Shown here in pieces: positions 28,020 to 42,426 of a DNA stretch of 64,000 bases. The notes under the pieces were generated by a model. The model was not told the DNA's origin and searched no databases. It was given only the letters and a program-made list of their open reading frames with translations. Location: assembly GCA_032622095.1 (NCBI GenBank), contig CP136061.1:23872991-23936990 (forward strand). The letters are read 5' to 3'. Within the stretch, counting starts at the first letter, position 1. The number at the start of each line of letters is the position of its first letter. The DNA is from Siphonodentalium dalli. Its lineage: Eukaryota > Mollusca > Scaphopoda > Gadilida > Siphonodentaliidae. The position numbers and the translations under genes are program-made.

Positions 28020-29720
28020 TTCATGAATACAACTCAGGGATTTATGACTTTTTCGAAGGATTTGTGGCTCTAACCCAGAGATTCATGAATACAACGCAGG
28101 GATTTATGACTTTTTCGAAGGATTTATGGCTCTAACCCAGAGATTCATGATTACAACTCAGGGATTTATCACTTTATCGAAGGATTTTATATTAATATCG
28201 CTCTAACCCAGAGATTCATGAATACAACTCAGGGATTTATGACTTTTTCGAAGGATTTATGGCTCTAACCCAGAGATTCATGAATAGAACTCAGGGATTT
28301 ATGACTTTTTCGAAGGATTTATGGATTTAACCCCGAGATTCATGACTACAACTCAGGGATTTATGACTTTTTCGAAGGATTTATGGCTCTAACACCGAGA
28401 TTCATGACTACAACTCAGGGATTTATGACTTTTTCGAAGGATTTATGGCTCTAACCCCGAGATTCATGACTACAACTCAGGGATTTTTGACTTTTTCGAA
28501 GGATTTATGGCTCTAACCCCGAGATTCATGACTACAACTCGGGGATTTATGACTTTTTCGAAGGATTTGTGGCTCTAATCCAGAGATTCATGAATACAAC
28601 GCAGGGATTTATGACTTTTTCGAAGGATTTATGGTTTTAACCCAGAGATTCATGATTACAACTCAGGGATTTATGACTGTTTTGAAGGATTTATGGCTCT
28701 AACCCGGAGATTCATGAATACAACGCAGGGATTTATGACTTTTTCGAAGGATTTGTGGCTCTAACCTCGAGATTCATGACTACAACTCAGAGAGTTATGA
28801 CTTTTTCGAAGGATTTATGGCTCTAACCCAGAGATTCATGAATACAACTCAGGGATTTATGACTTTTTCAAAGGATTTATGGTTCTAACCCAGAGATTCA
28901 TGAATACAACTCAGGGATTTATGACTTTTTCGAAGGATTTGTGGCTCTAACCCAGAGATTCATGAATACAACGCAGGGATTTATGACTTTTTCGAAGGAT
29001 TTATGGCTCTAACCCAGAGATTCATGATTACAACTCAGGGATTTATCACTTTATCGAAGGATTTTATATTAATATCGCTCTAACCCAGAGATTCATGAAT
29101 ACAACTCAGGGATTTATGACTTTTTCGAAGGATTTATGGCTCTAACCCAGAGATTCATGAATAGAACTCAGGGATTTATGACTTTTTCGAAGGATTTATG
29201 GCTTTAACCCCGAGATTCATGACTACAACTCAGGGATTTATGACTTTTTCGAAGGATTTATGGCTCTAACACCGAGATTCATGACTACAACTCAGGGATT
29301 TATGACTTTTTCAAAGGATTTATGGCTCTAACCCCGAGATTCATGACTACAACTCAGGGATTTTTGAATTTTTCGAAGGATTTGTGGCTCTAACCCAGAG
29401 ATTCATGATTACAACTCAGGGATTTATGACTTTTTCGAAGGATTTATGGTTCTAACCCAGAGAATCATGAATAGAACTCAGGGATTTATGACTTTTTCGA
29501 AGGATTTATGGCTCTAACCCCGAGATTCATGACTACAACTCGGGGATTTATGACTTTTTCGAAGGATTTGTGGCTCTAATCCAGAGATTCATGAATACAA
29601 CGCAGGGATTTATGACTTTTTCGAAGGATTTATGGTTCTAACCCAGAGGTTCAAGATTACAACTCAGGGATTTATGACTGTTTTGAAGGATTTATGGCTC
29701 TAACCCGGAGATTCATGAAT
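28020..29720 (+). repeat. 877-bp local duplication with a two-monomer length difference
   Basis: The 9-bp-insertion monomers at 28,191 and 29,068 are 877 bp apart (14 monomers plus 9 bp) with matching neighbours. The following GACTGTTTTGAAGG marks (28,675 and 29,676) are 1,001 bp apart, so one copy has two more monomers than the other. Confidence 0.7.
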
Positions 29721-32049
29721 ACAACGCAGGGATTTATGACTTTTTCGAAGGATTTGTGGCTCTAACCTCGAGATTCATGACTACAACTCAGAGAGTTATG
29801 ACTTTTTCGAAGGATTTATGGCTCTTACCCAGAGATTCATGATTACAACTCAGGGATTTGTGACTTTTTCGAAGGATTTGTGGCTCTAACCCAGAGATTC
29901 AAGAATACAACGCAGGGATTTATGACTTTTTCGAAGGATTTGTGGCTCTATCGCAGAGATTCATGAATACAACTCAGGGATTCATGACTTTTTCGAAGGA
30001 TTTATGTCTCTAACCCCGAGATTCATGACTACAACTCATGGATTTATGACTTTTTCGAAGGATTTATGGCTCTAACCCCGAGATTCATGACTACAACTCA
30101 GGGAGTTATGACTTTTTCGAAGGATTTATGGTTCTAACCCAGAGATTCATGAATAGAACTCAGGGATTTATGACTTTTTCGAAGGATTTATGGTTCTAAC
30201 CCAGAGATTCATGAATAGAACTCAGGGATTTATGACTTTTTCGAAGGATTTATGGTTCTAACCCAGAGATTCATGAATAGAACTCAGGGATTTATGACTT
30301 TTTCGAAGGATTTATGGTTCTAACCCAGAGATTCATGAATACAACTCAGGGATTTATGACTTTTTCGAAGGATTTATGGTTCTAACCCAGAGATTCATGA
30401 TTACAACTCAGGGATTTATGACTTTATCGAAGGATTTATGGCTCTAACCCAGAGATTCGTGATTACAACTCAGGGATTAATGACTTTTTTGAAGGATTTA
30501 TGGCTCTAACCCGGAGATTCATGAATACAATTCTGGGATTTGTGACTTTTTCGATGGATTTATGGCTCTAACCCCGAGATTCATGACTACAACTCAGGGA
30601 TTTTGACTTTTTCGAAGGATTTGTGGTTCTTACCCAGTGATTCATGAATACAACTCAGGGATTTATGACTTTTTCAAAGGATTTATGGTTCTAACCCAGA
30701 GATTCATGAATACAACTCATGGATTTATGACTTTTTCAAAGGATTTATGGTTCTAACCCAGAGATTCATGAATACAACTCAGGAATTTATGACTTTTTCG
30801 AAGGATTTATGGCTCTAACCCAGAGATTCTTGACTACAACTCAGGGATTTGTGACTTTTTCGAAGGATTTGTGGCTCTAACCCAGAGATTCATGAATACA
30901 ACGCAGGGATTTATGACTTTTTCGAAGGATTTGTGGCTCTATCGCAGAGATTCATGAATACAACTCTGGGATTCATGACTTTTTCGAAGGATTTATGGCT
31001 CTAACCCCGAGATTCATGACTACAACTCAGGGATTTATGACTTTTTGCGAAGGATTTATGGCTCTAACCCCGAGATTCATGACTACAACTCAGGGATTTA
31101 TGACTTTTTCGAAGGATTTATGGTTCTAACCCAGAGATTCACGAATAGAACTCAGGGAGTTATGACTTTTTCGAAGGATTTATGGTTCTGACCCAGAGAT
31201 TCATGAATAGAACTCAGGGATTTATGACTTTTTCGAAGGATTTATGGTTCTAACCCAGAGATTCATGAATAGAACTCAGGGATTTATGACTTTTTCGAAG
31301 GATTTATGGCTTTAACCCCGAGATTCATGACTACAACTCAGGGATTTATGACTTTTTTGAAGGATTTATGGCTCTAACACCGAGATTCATGACTACAACT
31401 CAGGGATTTATGACTTTTTCGAAGGATTTATGTCTCTAACCCCGAGATTCATGACTACAACTCAGGGATTTATGACTTTTTCGAAGAATTTGTGGCTCTA
31501 ACCCAGAGATTCATGATTACAACTCAGGGATTTATGACTTTTTCGAAGGATTTATGGTTCTAACCCAGAGAATCATGAATAGAACTCAGGGATTTATGAC
31601 TTTTTCGAAGGATTTATGGCTCTAACACCGAGATTCATGATTACAACTCAGGGATTTATGACTTTATCGAAGGATTTATGGCTCTAACCCAGAGATTCGT
31701 GATTACAACTCAGGGATTTATGACTTTTTTGAAGGATTTATGGCTCTAACCCGGAGATTCATGAATACAATTCTGGGATTTGTGACTTTTTCGATGGATT
31801 TATGGCTCTAACCCCGAGATTCATGACTACAAATCAGGGATTTATGACTTTTTCGAAGGATTTGTGGTTCTTACCCAGTGATTCATGAATACAACTCAGG
31901 GATTTATGACTTTTTCAAAGGATTTATGGTTCTAACCCAGAGATTCATGAATACAACTCAGGGATTTATGACTTTTTCAAAGGATTTATGGTTCTAACCC
32001 AGAGATTCATGAATACAACTCAGGAATTTATGACTTTTTCGAAGGATTT

Positions 32050-35000
32050 ATGGCTCTAACCCAGAGATTCTTGACTACAACTCAGGGATTTATGACTTTT
32101 TCGAAGGATTATGGCTCTAACCCCGAGATTCATGACTACAAGCCAGGGATTTATGACTTTTTCGAAGGATTTATGGCTCTAACCCAGAGATTCATGAATA
32201 CAACGCATGGATTTATGACTTTTTCGAAGGATTTATGGCTCTAACCCAGAGATTCATGATTACAACTCAGGGATTTATGACTTTATCGAAGGATTTTATA
32301 TTAATATGGCTCTAACCCAGAGATTCATGACTACAACTCAGGGATTTATGACTTTTTCGAAGGATTTATGGCTCTAACCCAGAGATTCATGAATACAACG
32401 CAGGAATTTATGACTTTTTCGAAGGATTTATGGCTCTAACCCAGAGATTCATGAATACAACTCAGGGATTTATGACTTTTTCGAACGATTTTTGGCTCTA
32501 ACCCAGAGATTCATGATTACAACTCAGGGATTTATGACTTTTTCGAAGGATTTATGGTTCTAACCCAGAGATACATGAATAGAACTCAGGGATTTATGAC
32601 TTTTTCGGAGGATTTATGGCTCTAACCCCGAGATTCATGACTATAACTCAGGGATTTATGACTTTTTCGAAGGATTTATGGCTCTAACCCCGAGATTCAT
32701 GAATACAACTCAGGGATTTATGACTTTTTCGAAGGATTTATGGCTCTAACCCCGAGATTCATGACTACAACTCAGGGATTTATGACTTTTTCGAAGGATT
32801 TGTGGTTCTTACCCAGTGATTCATGAATACAACTCAGGGATTTATGACTTTTTCAAAGGATTTATGGTTCTAACCCAGAGATTCATGAATACAACTCAGG
32901 GATTTATGACTTTTTCAAAGGATTTATGGTTCTAACCCTGAGATTCATGAATACAACTCAGGAATTTATGACTTTTTCGAAGATTTATGGCTCTAACCCA
33001 GAGATTCTTGACTACAACTCAGGGATTTATGACTTTTTCGAAGGATTATGGCTCTAACCCCGAGATTCATTACTACAAGCCCGGGATTTATGACTTTTTC
33101 GAAGGATTTATGGCTCTAACCCAGAGATTCATGAATACAACTCAGGGATTTATGACTTTTTCGAAGGATTTATGGCTCTAACCCAGAGATTCATGATTAC
33201 AACTCAGGGATTTATGACTTTATCGAAGGATTTTATATTAATATGGCTCTAACCCAGAGATTCATGACTACAACTCAGGGATTTATGACTTTTTCGAAGG
33301 ATTTATGGCTCTAACCCAGAGATTCATGAATACAACGCAGGGATTTATGACTTTTTCGAAGGATTTATGGCTCTAACCCAGAGATTCATGAATACAACTC
33401 AGGGATTTATGACTTTTTCGAACGATTTTTGGCTCTAACCCAGAGATTCATGATTACAACTCAGGGATTTATGACTTTTTCGAAGGATTTATGGTTCTAA
33501 CCCAGAGATACATGAATAGAACTCAGGGATTTATGACTTTTTCTGAGGATTTATGGCTCTAACCCCGAGATTCATGACTACAACTCGGGGATTTATGACT
33601 TTTTCGAAGGATTTGTGGCTCTAATCCAGAGATTCATGAATACAACGCAGGGATTTATGACTTTTTCGAAGGATTTATGGTTCTAACCCAGAGATTCATG
33701 ATTACAACTCAGGGATTTATGACTGTTTTGAAGGATTTATGGCTCTAACCCGGAGATTCATGAATAGAACTCAGGGATTTATGACTTTTTCGAAGGATTT
33801 ATGGCTCTAACCCCGAGATTCATGACTACAACTCGGGGATTTATGACTTTTTCGAAGGATTTGTGGCTCTAATCCAGAGATTCATGAATACAACGCAGGG
33901 ATTTATGACTTTTTCGAAGGATTTATGGTTCTAACCCAGAGATTCATGATTACAACTCAGGGATTTATGACTGTTTTGAAGGATTTATGGCTCTAACCCG
34001 GAGATTCATGAATACAACGCAGGGATTTATGACTTTTTCGAAGGATTTGTGGCTCTAACCCCGAGATTCATGACTACAACTCAGGGAGTTATGACTTTTT
34101 CGAAGGATTTATGGCTCTTACCCAGAGATTCATGATTACAACTCAGGGATTTGTGACTTTTTCGAAGGATTTGTGGCTCTAACCCAGAGATTCAAGAATA
34201 CAACGCAGGGATTTATGACTTTTTCGAAGGATTTGTGGCTCTATCGCAGAGATTCATGAATACAACTCAGGGATTTATGACTTTTTCGAAGGATTTATGG
34301 CTCTAACCCCGAGATTCATGACTACAACTCAGGGATTTATGACTTTTTCGAAGGATTTGTGGTTCTTACCCAGTGATTCATGAATACAACTCAGGGATTT
34401 ATGACTTTTTCAAAGGATTTATGGTTCTAACCCAGAGATTCATGAATACAACTCAGGGATTTATGACTTTTTCAAAGGATTTATGGTTCTAACCCTGAGA
34501 TTCATGAATACAACTCAGGAATTTATGACTTTTTCGAAGATTTATGGCTCTAACCCAGAGATTCTTGACTACAACTCAGGGATTTATGACTTTTTCGAAG
34601 GATTATGGCTCTAACCCCGAGATTCATTACTACAAGCCCGGGATTTATGACTTTTTCGAAGGATTTATGGCTCTAACCCAGAGATTCATGAATACAACGC
34701 AGGGATTTATGACTTTTTCGAAGGATTTATGGCTCTAACCCAGAGATTCATGATTACAACTCAGGGATTTATGACTTTATCGAAGGATTTTATATTAATA
34801 TGGCTCTAACCCAGAGATTCATGACTACAACTCAGGGATTTATGACTTTTTCGAAGGATTTATGGCTCTAACCCAGAGATTCATGAATACAACGCAGGGA
34901 TTTATGACTTTTTCGAAGGATTTATGGCTCTAACCCAGAGATTCATGAATACAACTCAGGGATTTATGACTTTTTCGAACGATTTTTGGCTCTAACCCAG

Positions 35001-36100
35001 AGATTCATGATTACAACTCAGGGATTTATGACTTTTTCGAAGGATTTATGGTTCTAACCCAGAGATACATGAATAGAACTCAGGGATTTATGAATTTTTC
35101 TGAGGATTTATGGCTCTAACCCCGAGATTCATGACTACAACTCGGGGATTTATGACTTTTTCGAAGGATTTGTGGCTCTAATCCAGAGATTCATGAATAC
35201 AACGCAGGGATTTATGACTTTTTCGAAGGATTTATGGTTCTAACCCAGAGATTCATGATTACAACTCAGGGATTTATGACTGTTTTGAAGGATTTATGGC
35301 TCTAACCCGGAGATTCATGAATAGAACTCAGGAATTTATGACTTTTTCGAAGGATTTATGGCTCTAACCCCGAGATTCATGACTACAACTCGGGGATTTA
35401 TGACTTTTTCGAAGGATTTGTGGCTCTAATCCAGAGATTCATGAATACAACGCAGGGATTTATGACTTTTTCGAAGGATTTATGGTTCTAACCCAGAGAT
35501 TCATGATTACAACTCAGGGATTTATGACTGTTTTGAAGGATTTATGGCTCTAACCCGGAGATTCATGAATACAACGCAGGGATTTATGACTTTTTCGAAG
35601 GATTTGTGGCTCTAACCCCGAGATTCATGACTACAACTCAGGGAGTTATGACTTTTTCGAAGGATTTATGGCTCTTACACAGAGATTCATGATTACAACT
35701 CAGGGATTTGTGACTTTTTCGAAGGATTTGTGGCTCTAACCCAGAGATTCAAGAATACAACGCAGGGATTTATGACTTTTTCGAAGGATTTGTGGCTCTA
35801 TCGCAGAGATTCATGAATACAACTCAGGGATTCATGACTTTTCCGAAGGATTTATGTCTCTAACCCCGAGATTCATGACTACAACTCAGGGATTTATGAC
35901 TTTTTCGAAGGATTTATGGCTCTAACCCCGAGATTCATGACTACAACTCAGGGAGTTATGAGTTTTTCGAAGGATTTATGGTTCTAACCCAGAGATTCAT
36001 GAATAGAACTCAGGGATTTATGACTTTTTCGAAGGATTTATGGTTCTAACCCAGAGATTCATGAATAGAACTCAGGGATTTATGACTTTTTCGAAGGATT
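32050..36100 (+). repeat. 1,557-bp higher-order repeat and related 937-bp spacing
   Basis: The private mark GAAGGATTATGG (one base short) followed by a CTACAAGCC variant occurs near 32,108, 33,045 and 34,602. The spacings are 937 and 1,557 bp. From about 32,987 to 36,100 the 1,557-bp unit is present twice: GACTGTTTTG falls at 33,721/35,278 and at 33,969/35,526. The unit is 25 monomers plus a 9-bp insertion minus two single-base deletions. The first copy at 32.05 kb shares only the first part of the unit. Confidence 0.88.
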
Positions 36101-38799
36101 TATGGTTCTAACCCAGAGATTCATGAATAGAACTCAGGGATTTATGACTTTTTCGAAGGATTTATGGTTCTAACCCAGAGATTCATGAATACAACTCAGG
36201 GATTTATGACTTTTTCGAAGGATTTATGGTTCTAACCCAGAGATTCATGATTACAACTCAGGGATTTATAACTTTATCGAAGGATTTATGGCTCTAACCC
36301 AGAGATTTGTGATTACAACTCAGGGATTTATGACTTTTTTGAAGGATTTATGGCTCTAACCCGGAGATTCATGAATACAATTCTGGGATTTGTGACTTTT
36401 TCGATGGATTTATGGCTCTAACCCCGAGATTCATGACTACAACTCAGGGATTTATGACTTTTTCGAAGGATTTATGGCTCTAACCCAGAGATTCATGAAT
36501 ACAACGCAGGGATTTGTGACTTTTTCGAAGGATTTATGGCTCTAACCCAGAGATTCATGAATACAACTCAGGGATTTATGACTTTTTCGAACGATTTTTG
36601 GCTCTAACCCAGAGATTCATGATTACAACTCAGGGATTTATGACTTTTTCGAAGGATTTATGGTTCTAACCCAGAGATACATGAATAGAACTCAGGGATT
36701 TATGACTTTTTCTGAGGATTTATGGCTCTAACCCCGAGATTCATGACTACAACTCGGGGATTTATGACTTTTTCGAAGGATTTGTGGCTCTAATCCAGAG
36801 ATTCATGAATACAACGCAGGGATTTATGACTTTTTCGAAGGATTTATGGTTCTAACCCAGAGATTCATGATTACAACTCAGGGATTTATGACTGTTTTGA
36901 AGGATTTATGGCTCTTACCCAGAGATTCATGATTACAACTCAGGGATTTGTGACTTTTTCGAAGGATTTGTGGCTCTAACCCAGAGATTCAAGAATAGAA
37001 CTCAGGGATTTATGACTTTTTCGAAGGATTTATGGCTCTAACCCCGAGATTCATGACTACAACTCGGGGATTTATGACTTTTTCGAAGGATTTGTGGCTC
37101 TAATCCAGAGATTCATGAATACAACGCAGGGATTTATGACTTTTTCGAAGGATTTATGGTTCTAACCCAGAGATTCATGATTACAACTCAGGGATTTATG
37201 ACTGTTTTGAAGGATTTATGGCTCTAACCCGGAGATTCATGAATACAACGCAGGGATTTATGACTTTTTCGAAGGATTTGTGGCTCTAACCCCGAGATTC
37301 ATGACTACAACTCAGGGAGTTATGACTTTTTCGAAGGATTTATGGCTCTTACCCAGAGATTCATGATTACAACTCAGGGATTTGTGACTTTTTCGAAGGA
37401 TTTGTGGCTCTAACCCAGAGATTCAAGAATACAACGCAGGGATTTATGACTTTTTCGAAGGATTTGTGGCTCTATCGCAGAGATTCATGAATACAACTAA
37501 GGGATTCATGACTTTTTCGAAGGATTTATGTCTCTAACCCCGAGATTCATGACTACAACTCAGGGATTTATGACTTTTTCGAAGGATTTATGGCTCTAAC
37601 CCCGAGATTCATGACTACAACTCAGGGAGTTATGAGTTTTTCGAAGGATTTATGGTTCTAACCCAGAGATTCATGAATAGAACTCAGGGATTTATGACTT
37701 TTTCGAAGGATTTATGGTTCTAACCCAGAGATTCATGAATAGAACTCAGGGATTTATGACTTTTTCGAAGGATTTATGGTTCTAACCCAGAGATTCATGA
37801 ATAGAACTCAGGGATTTATGACTTTTTCGAAGGATTTATGGTTCTAACCCAGAGATTTGTGATTACAACTCAGGGATTTATGACTTTTTTGAAGGATTTA
37901 TGGCTCTAACCCGGAGATTCATGATTACAATTCTGGGATTTGTGACTTTTTCGATGGATTTATGGCTCTAACCCCGAGATTCATGACTACAACTCAGGGA
38001 TTTATGACTTTTTCGAAGGATTTGTGGTTCTTACCCAGTGATTCATGAATACAACTCAGGGATTTATGACTTTTTCAAAGGATGTATGGTTCTAACCCAG
38101 AGATTCATGAATACAACTCAGGGATTTATGACTTTTTCAAAGGATTTATGGTTCTAACCCAGAGATTCATGAATAAAACTCAGGAATTTATGACTTTTTC
38201 GAAGGATTTATGGCTCTAACCCAGAGATTCTTGACTACAACTCAGGGATTTATGACTTTTTCGAATGATTATGGCTCTAACCCCGGGATTCATGACTACA
38301 ACTCAGGGATTTATGACCTTTTCGAAGGATTTATGGCTCTAACCCAGAGATTCATGAATACAACGCAGGGATTTATGACTTTTTCGAAGGATTTATGGCT
38401 CTAACCCAGAGATTCATGATTACTACTCAGGGATTTATGACTTTATCGAAGGATTTTATATTAATATGGCTCTAACCCAGAGATTCATGACTACAACTCA
38501 GGGATTTATGACTTTTTCGAAGGATTTATGGCTCTAACCCAGAGATTCATGAATACAACGCAGGGATTTATGTCTTTTTCGAAGGATTTATGGCTCTAAC
38601 CCAGAGATTCATGAATACAACTCAGGGATTTATGACTTTTTCGAACGATTTTTGGCTCTAACCCAGAGATTCATGATTACAACTCAGGGATTTATGACTT
38701 TTTCGAAGGATTTATGGTTCTAACCCGGAGATACATGAATAGAACTCAGGGATTTATGACTTTTTCGAAGGATTTATGGCTCTAACCCCGAGATTCAGG

Positions 38800-41700
38800 A
38801 CTACAACTCAGGGATTTATGACTTTTTCGGAGATTCATGTTTTGAACTGAGGGATTTATGACTTTTTAGAAGGATTTATGGTTCTAACCCCGAGATTCAT
38901 GAATACAACTCAGGGATTTATGACTTTTTCGAAGAATTTGTGGTTCTCACCCCGTGATTCATGACTACAACTCAGGGATTTATGACTTTTTCGAAGGATT
39001 TGTGGTTCTCACCCCGAGATTCATGAATACAACTCAGGAATTAATGACTTTTTCAAAGGATTTGTGGCTCTAACCCAGAGATTCATGAATACAACTCAGG
39101 GATTTATGACTTTTTCGAAGGATTTATGGCTCTAACCCAGAGATTCATGAATACAACTCAGGGATTTATGACTTTGTCGAAGGATTTATGGCTCTAACCC
39201 AGAGATTCATGATTACAACTCAGGGATTTATGACTTTTTCGAAGGATTTATGGTTCTAACCCAGAGATTCATGAATAGAACTCAGGGATTTATGACTTTT
39301 TCGAAGGATTTATGGCTCTAACCCCGAGATTCATGACTACAACTCAGGGATTTATGACTTTTTCGAAGGATTTATGGTTCTAACCCAGAGATTCATGAAT
39401 ATAACTCAGGGATTTATGACTTTTTCGAAGGATTTAAGGTTCTAACCCAGAGATTCATGAATACAACTCAGGGATTTATGACTTTTTCGAAGGATTTATG
39501 GTTCTAACCCAGAGATTCATGATTACAACTCAGGGATTTATGACTTTATCGAAGGATTTTATATTAATATGGCTCTAACCCAGAGATTCATGATTACAAC
39601 TCAGGGATTTATGACTTTTTCGAAGGATTTATGGTTCTAACCTAGAGATTCATGAATAGAACTCAGGGATTTATGACTTTTTCGAAGGATTTATGGCTCT
39701 AACCCCAAGATTCATGACTACAACTCAGGGATTTATGACTTTTTCGAAGGATTTATGGTTCTAACCCAGAGATTCATGAATACAACTCATGGATTTATGA
39801 CTTTATCGAAGGATTTATGGCGCTAACCCAGAGATTCGTGATTACAAGTCAGGGATTTATGACTTTATCGAAGGATTTATGGCTCTAACCCAGAGATTCG
39901 TGATTACAACTCAGGGATTTATGACTTTTTTGAAGGATTTATGGCTCTAACCCGGAGATTCATCAATACAATTCAGGGATTTGTGACTTTTTCGATGGAT
40001 TTATGGCTCTAACCCAGAGATTCATGACTACAACTCAGCGATTTATGACTTTTTCGAAGGATTTAAGGCTCTAACCCAGAGATTCATGACTACAACTCAG
40101 GGATTTATGACTTTTTCGAAGGATTATGGCTCTAACCCCGAGATTGATGACTACACCTCAGAGATTTATGACTTTTTCGAAGGATTTGTGGTTCTAACGC
40201 AGAGATTCATGAATAAAACTCAGGGATTTATGACTTTTTCGAAGGATTTAAGGCTCTAACCCAGAGATTCATGACTACAACTCAGGGATTTATGACTTTT
40301 TCGAAGGATTATGGCTCTAACCCCGAGATTCATGACTACAACTCAGGGATTTATGACTTTTTCGAAGGATTTGTGGCTCTAACCCAGAGATTCATGAATA
40401 CAACGCTGGGATTTATGACTTTTTCGAAGGATTTATGGCTCTAACCCAGAGATTCATGACAACTCAGGGATTTATGACTTTTACGAATTATTTATGGCTC
40501 TAACCCAGAGATTCATGAATACAACTCAGGGATTTATGACTTTTTCAAAGGATTTATGGCTCTAACCCCGAGATTCATGACTACAACTCAGGGATTTGTG
40601 ACTTTTTCGAAGGATTTATGGCTCTAACCCAGATATTCATGACTTCAACTCAGGGATTTATGACTTTTTCGAAGGATTTATGGCTCTAACCCTGAGGTTC
40701 ATTATTACAACTCAGGGATTTATGACTTTTTCGAAGGATTTATGGCTCTAACCCTGAGATTCATTATTACAACTCAGGGATTTATGACTTTATCGAAGGA
40801 TTTATGGCTCTAACCCAGAGATTCGTGATTACAACTCAGGGATTTGACTTTTTCGAAGGATTTATGGTTCTAACCCCGAGATTCGACATTTTTTTTCGAA
40901 GGATTTGTGATTCTCATCGAAGGGTTTGTGGTTCTTACCCAGAGATTCATGACTACATCTCAGGGATTTATGACTTTATCGAAGGATTTATGGCTCTAAC
41001 CCCGAGATTCATGACTACAACTCAGGGATTTATGACTTTTTCGAAGGATTTATGGCTCTAACCCAGATATTCATGATTACAACTCAGGGATTTATGACTT
41101 TATCGAAGGATTTATGGCTCTAACCCAGAGATTCGTGATTACAACTCAGGGATTTATGACTTTTTTGAAGGATCTATGGCTCTAACCCGGTGATTCATGA
41201 ATACAATTCAGGGATTTATGACTTTTTCGATGGATTTATGGCTCTAACTCAGAGATTCATGACTACAACTCAGGGATTTATGACTTTTTCGAAAGATTTA
41301 TAGCTCTAACCCCGAGATTCATGACTACAACTCAGGGATTTATGACTTTTTCGAAGGATTTGTGGTTCTTACCCAGAGATTGATGAATACAACTCAGGGA
41401 TTTATGACTTTTTCAAAGGATTTATGGTTCTAACCCAGAGATTCATGAATACAACTCAGGGATTTATGACTTTTTCGAAGGATTTATGGCTCTAACCCAG
41501 AGATTCATGACTGCAACTCATGGATTTATGACTTTTTCGAAGGATTTATGGTTCTAACGCCGGAATTCATGAATGCAACTCAGGGATTTATGACTTTTTC
41601 GAAGGAATTGTGGTTCTTACCCAGAGATTCATGATTACAACTCAGGGATTTATGACTTTTTCGAAGGATTTATGGTTCTAACCCCGAGATTCATGAATAC

Positions 41701-42426
41701 AACTCAGGGATTTATGACTTTTTTGAAGGATTTATGGCTCTAACCCAGAGATTCATGATTACAACTCAGGGATTTATGACTTTATCGAAGGATTTATGGC
41801 TCTAACACAGATATTCATGACTACAACTCAGGGATTTATGACTTTTTCGAAGGATTTATGGCTCTAACACAGAGATTCATGATTACAACTCAGGGATTTA
41901 TGACTTTTTCGAAGGATTTATGGCTCTAACCCCGATATTCATGACTACAACTCAGGGATTTATGACTTTTTCGAAGGATTTATGGTTCTCACCCAGAGAC
42001 TCATGAATACAACTCAGGGATTTATGACTTTTTCAAAGGATTTATGGTTCTCACCCAGAGACTCATGAATACAACTCAGGGATTTATGACTTTTTCGAAG
42101 GATTTATGGCTCTAACCCTGAGATTCATTATTACAACTCAGGGATTTATGACTTTTTCGAAGGATTTATGGCTCTAACCCAGAGATTCGTGACTACAACT
42201 CAGGGATTTATGACTTTTTCGAAGGATTTATGGCTCTAACCCAGAGATTCATGACTACAACTCAGGGATTTATGATTTTTTCGAAGGATTTATGGCTCTA
42301 ACCCGGAGATTCATGACTACAACTCAGAGATTTATGACTTTTTCGATGGATTTATGGATCTAACCCAGATATTCATGCTTACAACTCGGGAATTTATGAC
42401 TTTTTTGAAGGATTTATGGCTCTAAT
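38800..42426 (+). repeat. Diverged distal edge of the satellite
   Basis: Toward the right boundary the monomers carry more private changes. Examples are a fused or truncated monomer near 38,828, GACAACTC with a deletion near 40,457, and a rearranged stretch at about 40,845-40,940 with an eight-T run and a TTCTCATCGAAGGG junction. No long block duplications were seen here. The last recognisable monomer ends at GGCTCTAAT, about 42,426, and unique DNA follows. Confidence 0.8.

Larger units (their letters stand above)
1..42426 (+). repeat. 62-bp satellite array with higher-order structure
   Basis: One continuous head-to-tail array of a 62-bp monomer, all in one orientation, beginning before the window and ending near 42,426. 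The monomer reads roughly GATTCATGAATACAACTCAG, then GGATTTATGACTTTTTCGAA, then GGATTTATGGCTCTAACCCAGA. It is about 37% GC and has one CpG, inside the palindrome TTCGAA. About 680 monomers fit. Common variants are AATACAAC/AATAGAAC/ACTACAAC/ATTACAAC, TCAGGG/GCAGGG, TTCGAA/TTCAAA, ACCCAG/ACCCCG and TTATGG/TTGTGG. Single-base indels (TTTTTGCGAAGG, GAAGATTT) and a 9-bp insertion mark particular monomers. Since 62 is not a multiple of 3, all frames are cut by stops within about three monomers, so the array is non-coding. Centromeric or other heterochromatic satellite is likely, but its location cannot be seen here. Confidence 0.97.

Noticed and set aside
9911-41061. Open frames of 60-85 codons inside the satellite (9,911; 12,782; 16,212; 27,802; 32,050; 32,987; 34,544; 38,210; 40,804)
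   Set aside because: They are translations of about three 62-bp monomers in shifting frame. Identical ones recur because the blocks are duplicated. No coding signal.
1-42426. CRISPR array
   Set aside because: Repeats are contiguous 62-mers without unique spacers, in clearly eukaryotic DNA.
1-42426. CENP-B box in the monomer
   Set aside because: CTTTTTCGAAGGATT shares only the TTCG core with the mammalian box; essential flanking positions do not match.
1-42426. Telomeric or subtelomeric repeat
   Set aside because: Only one CTAACCC per 62 bp and no tandem TTAGGG anywhere in the window.
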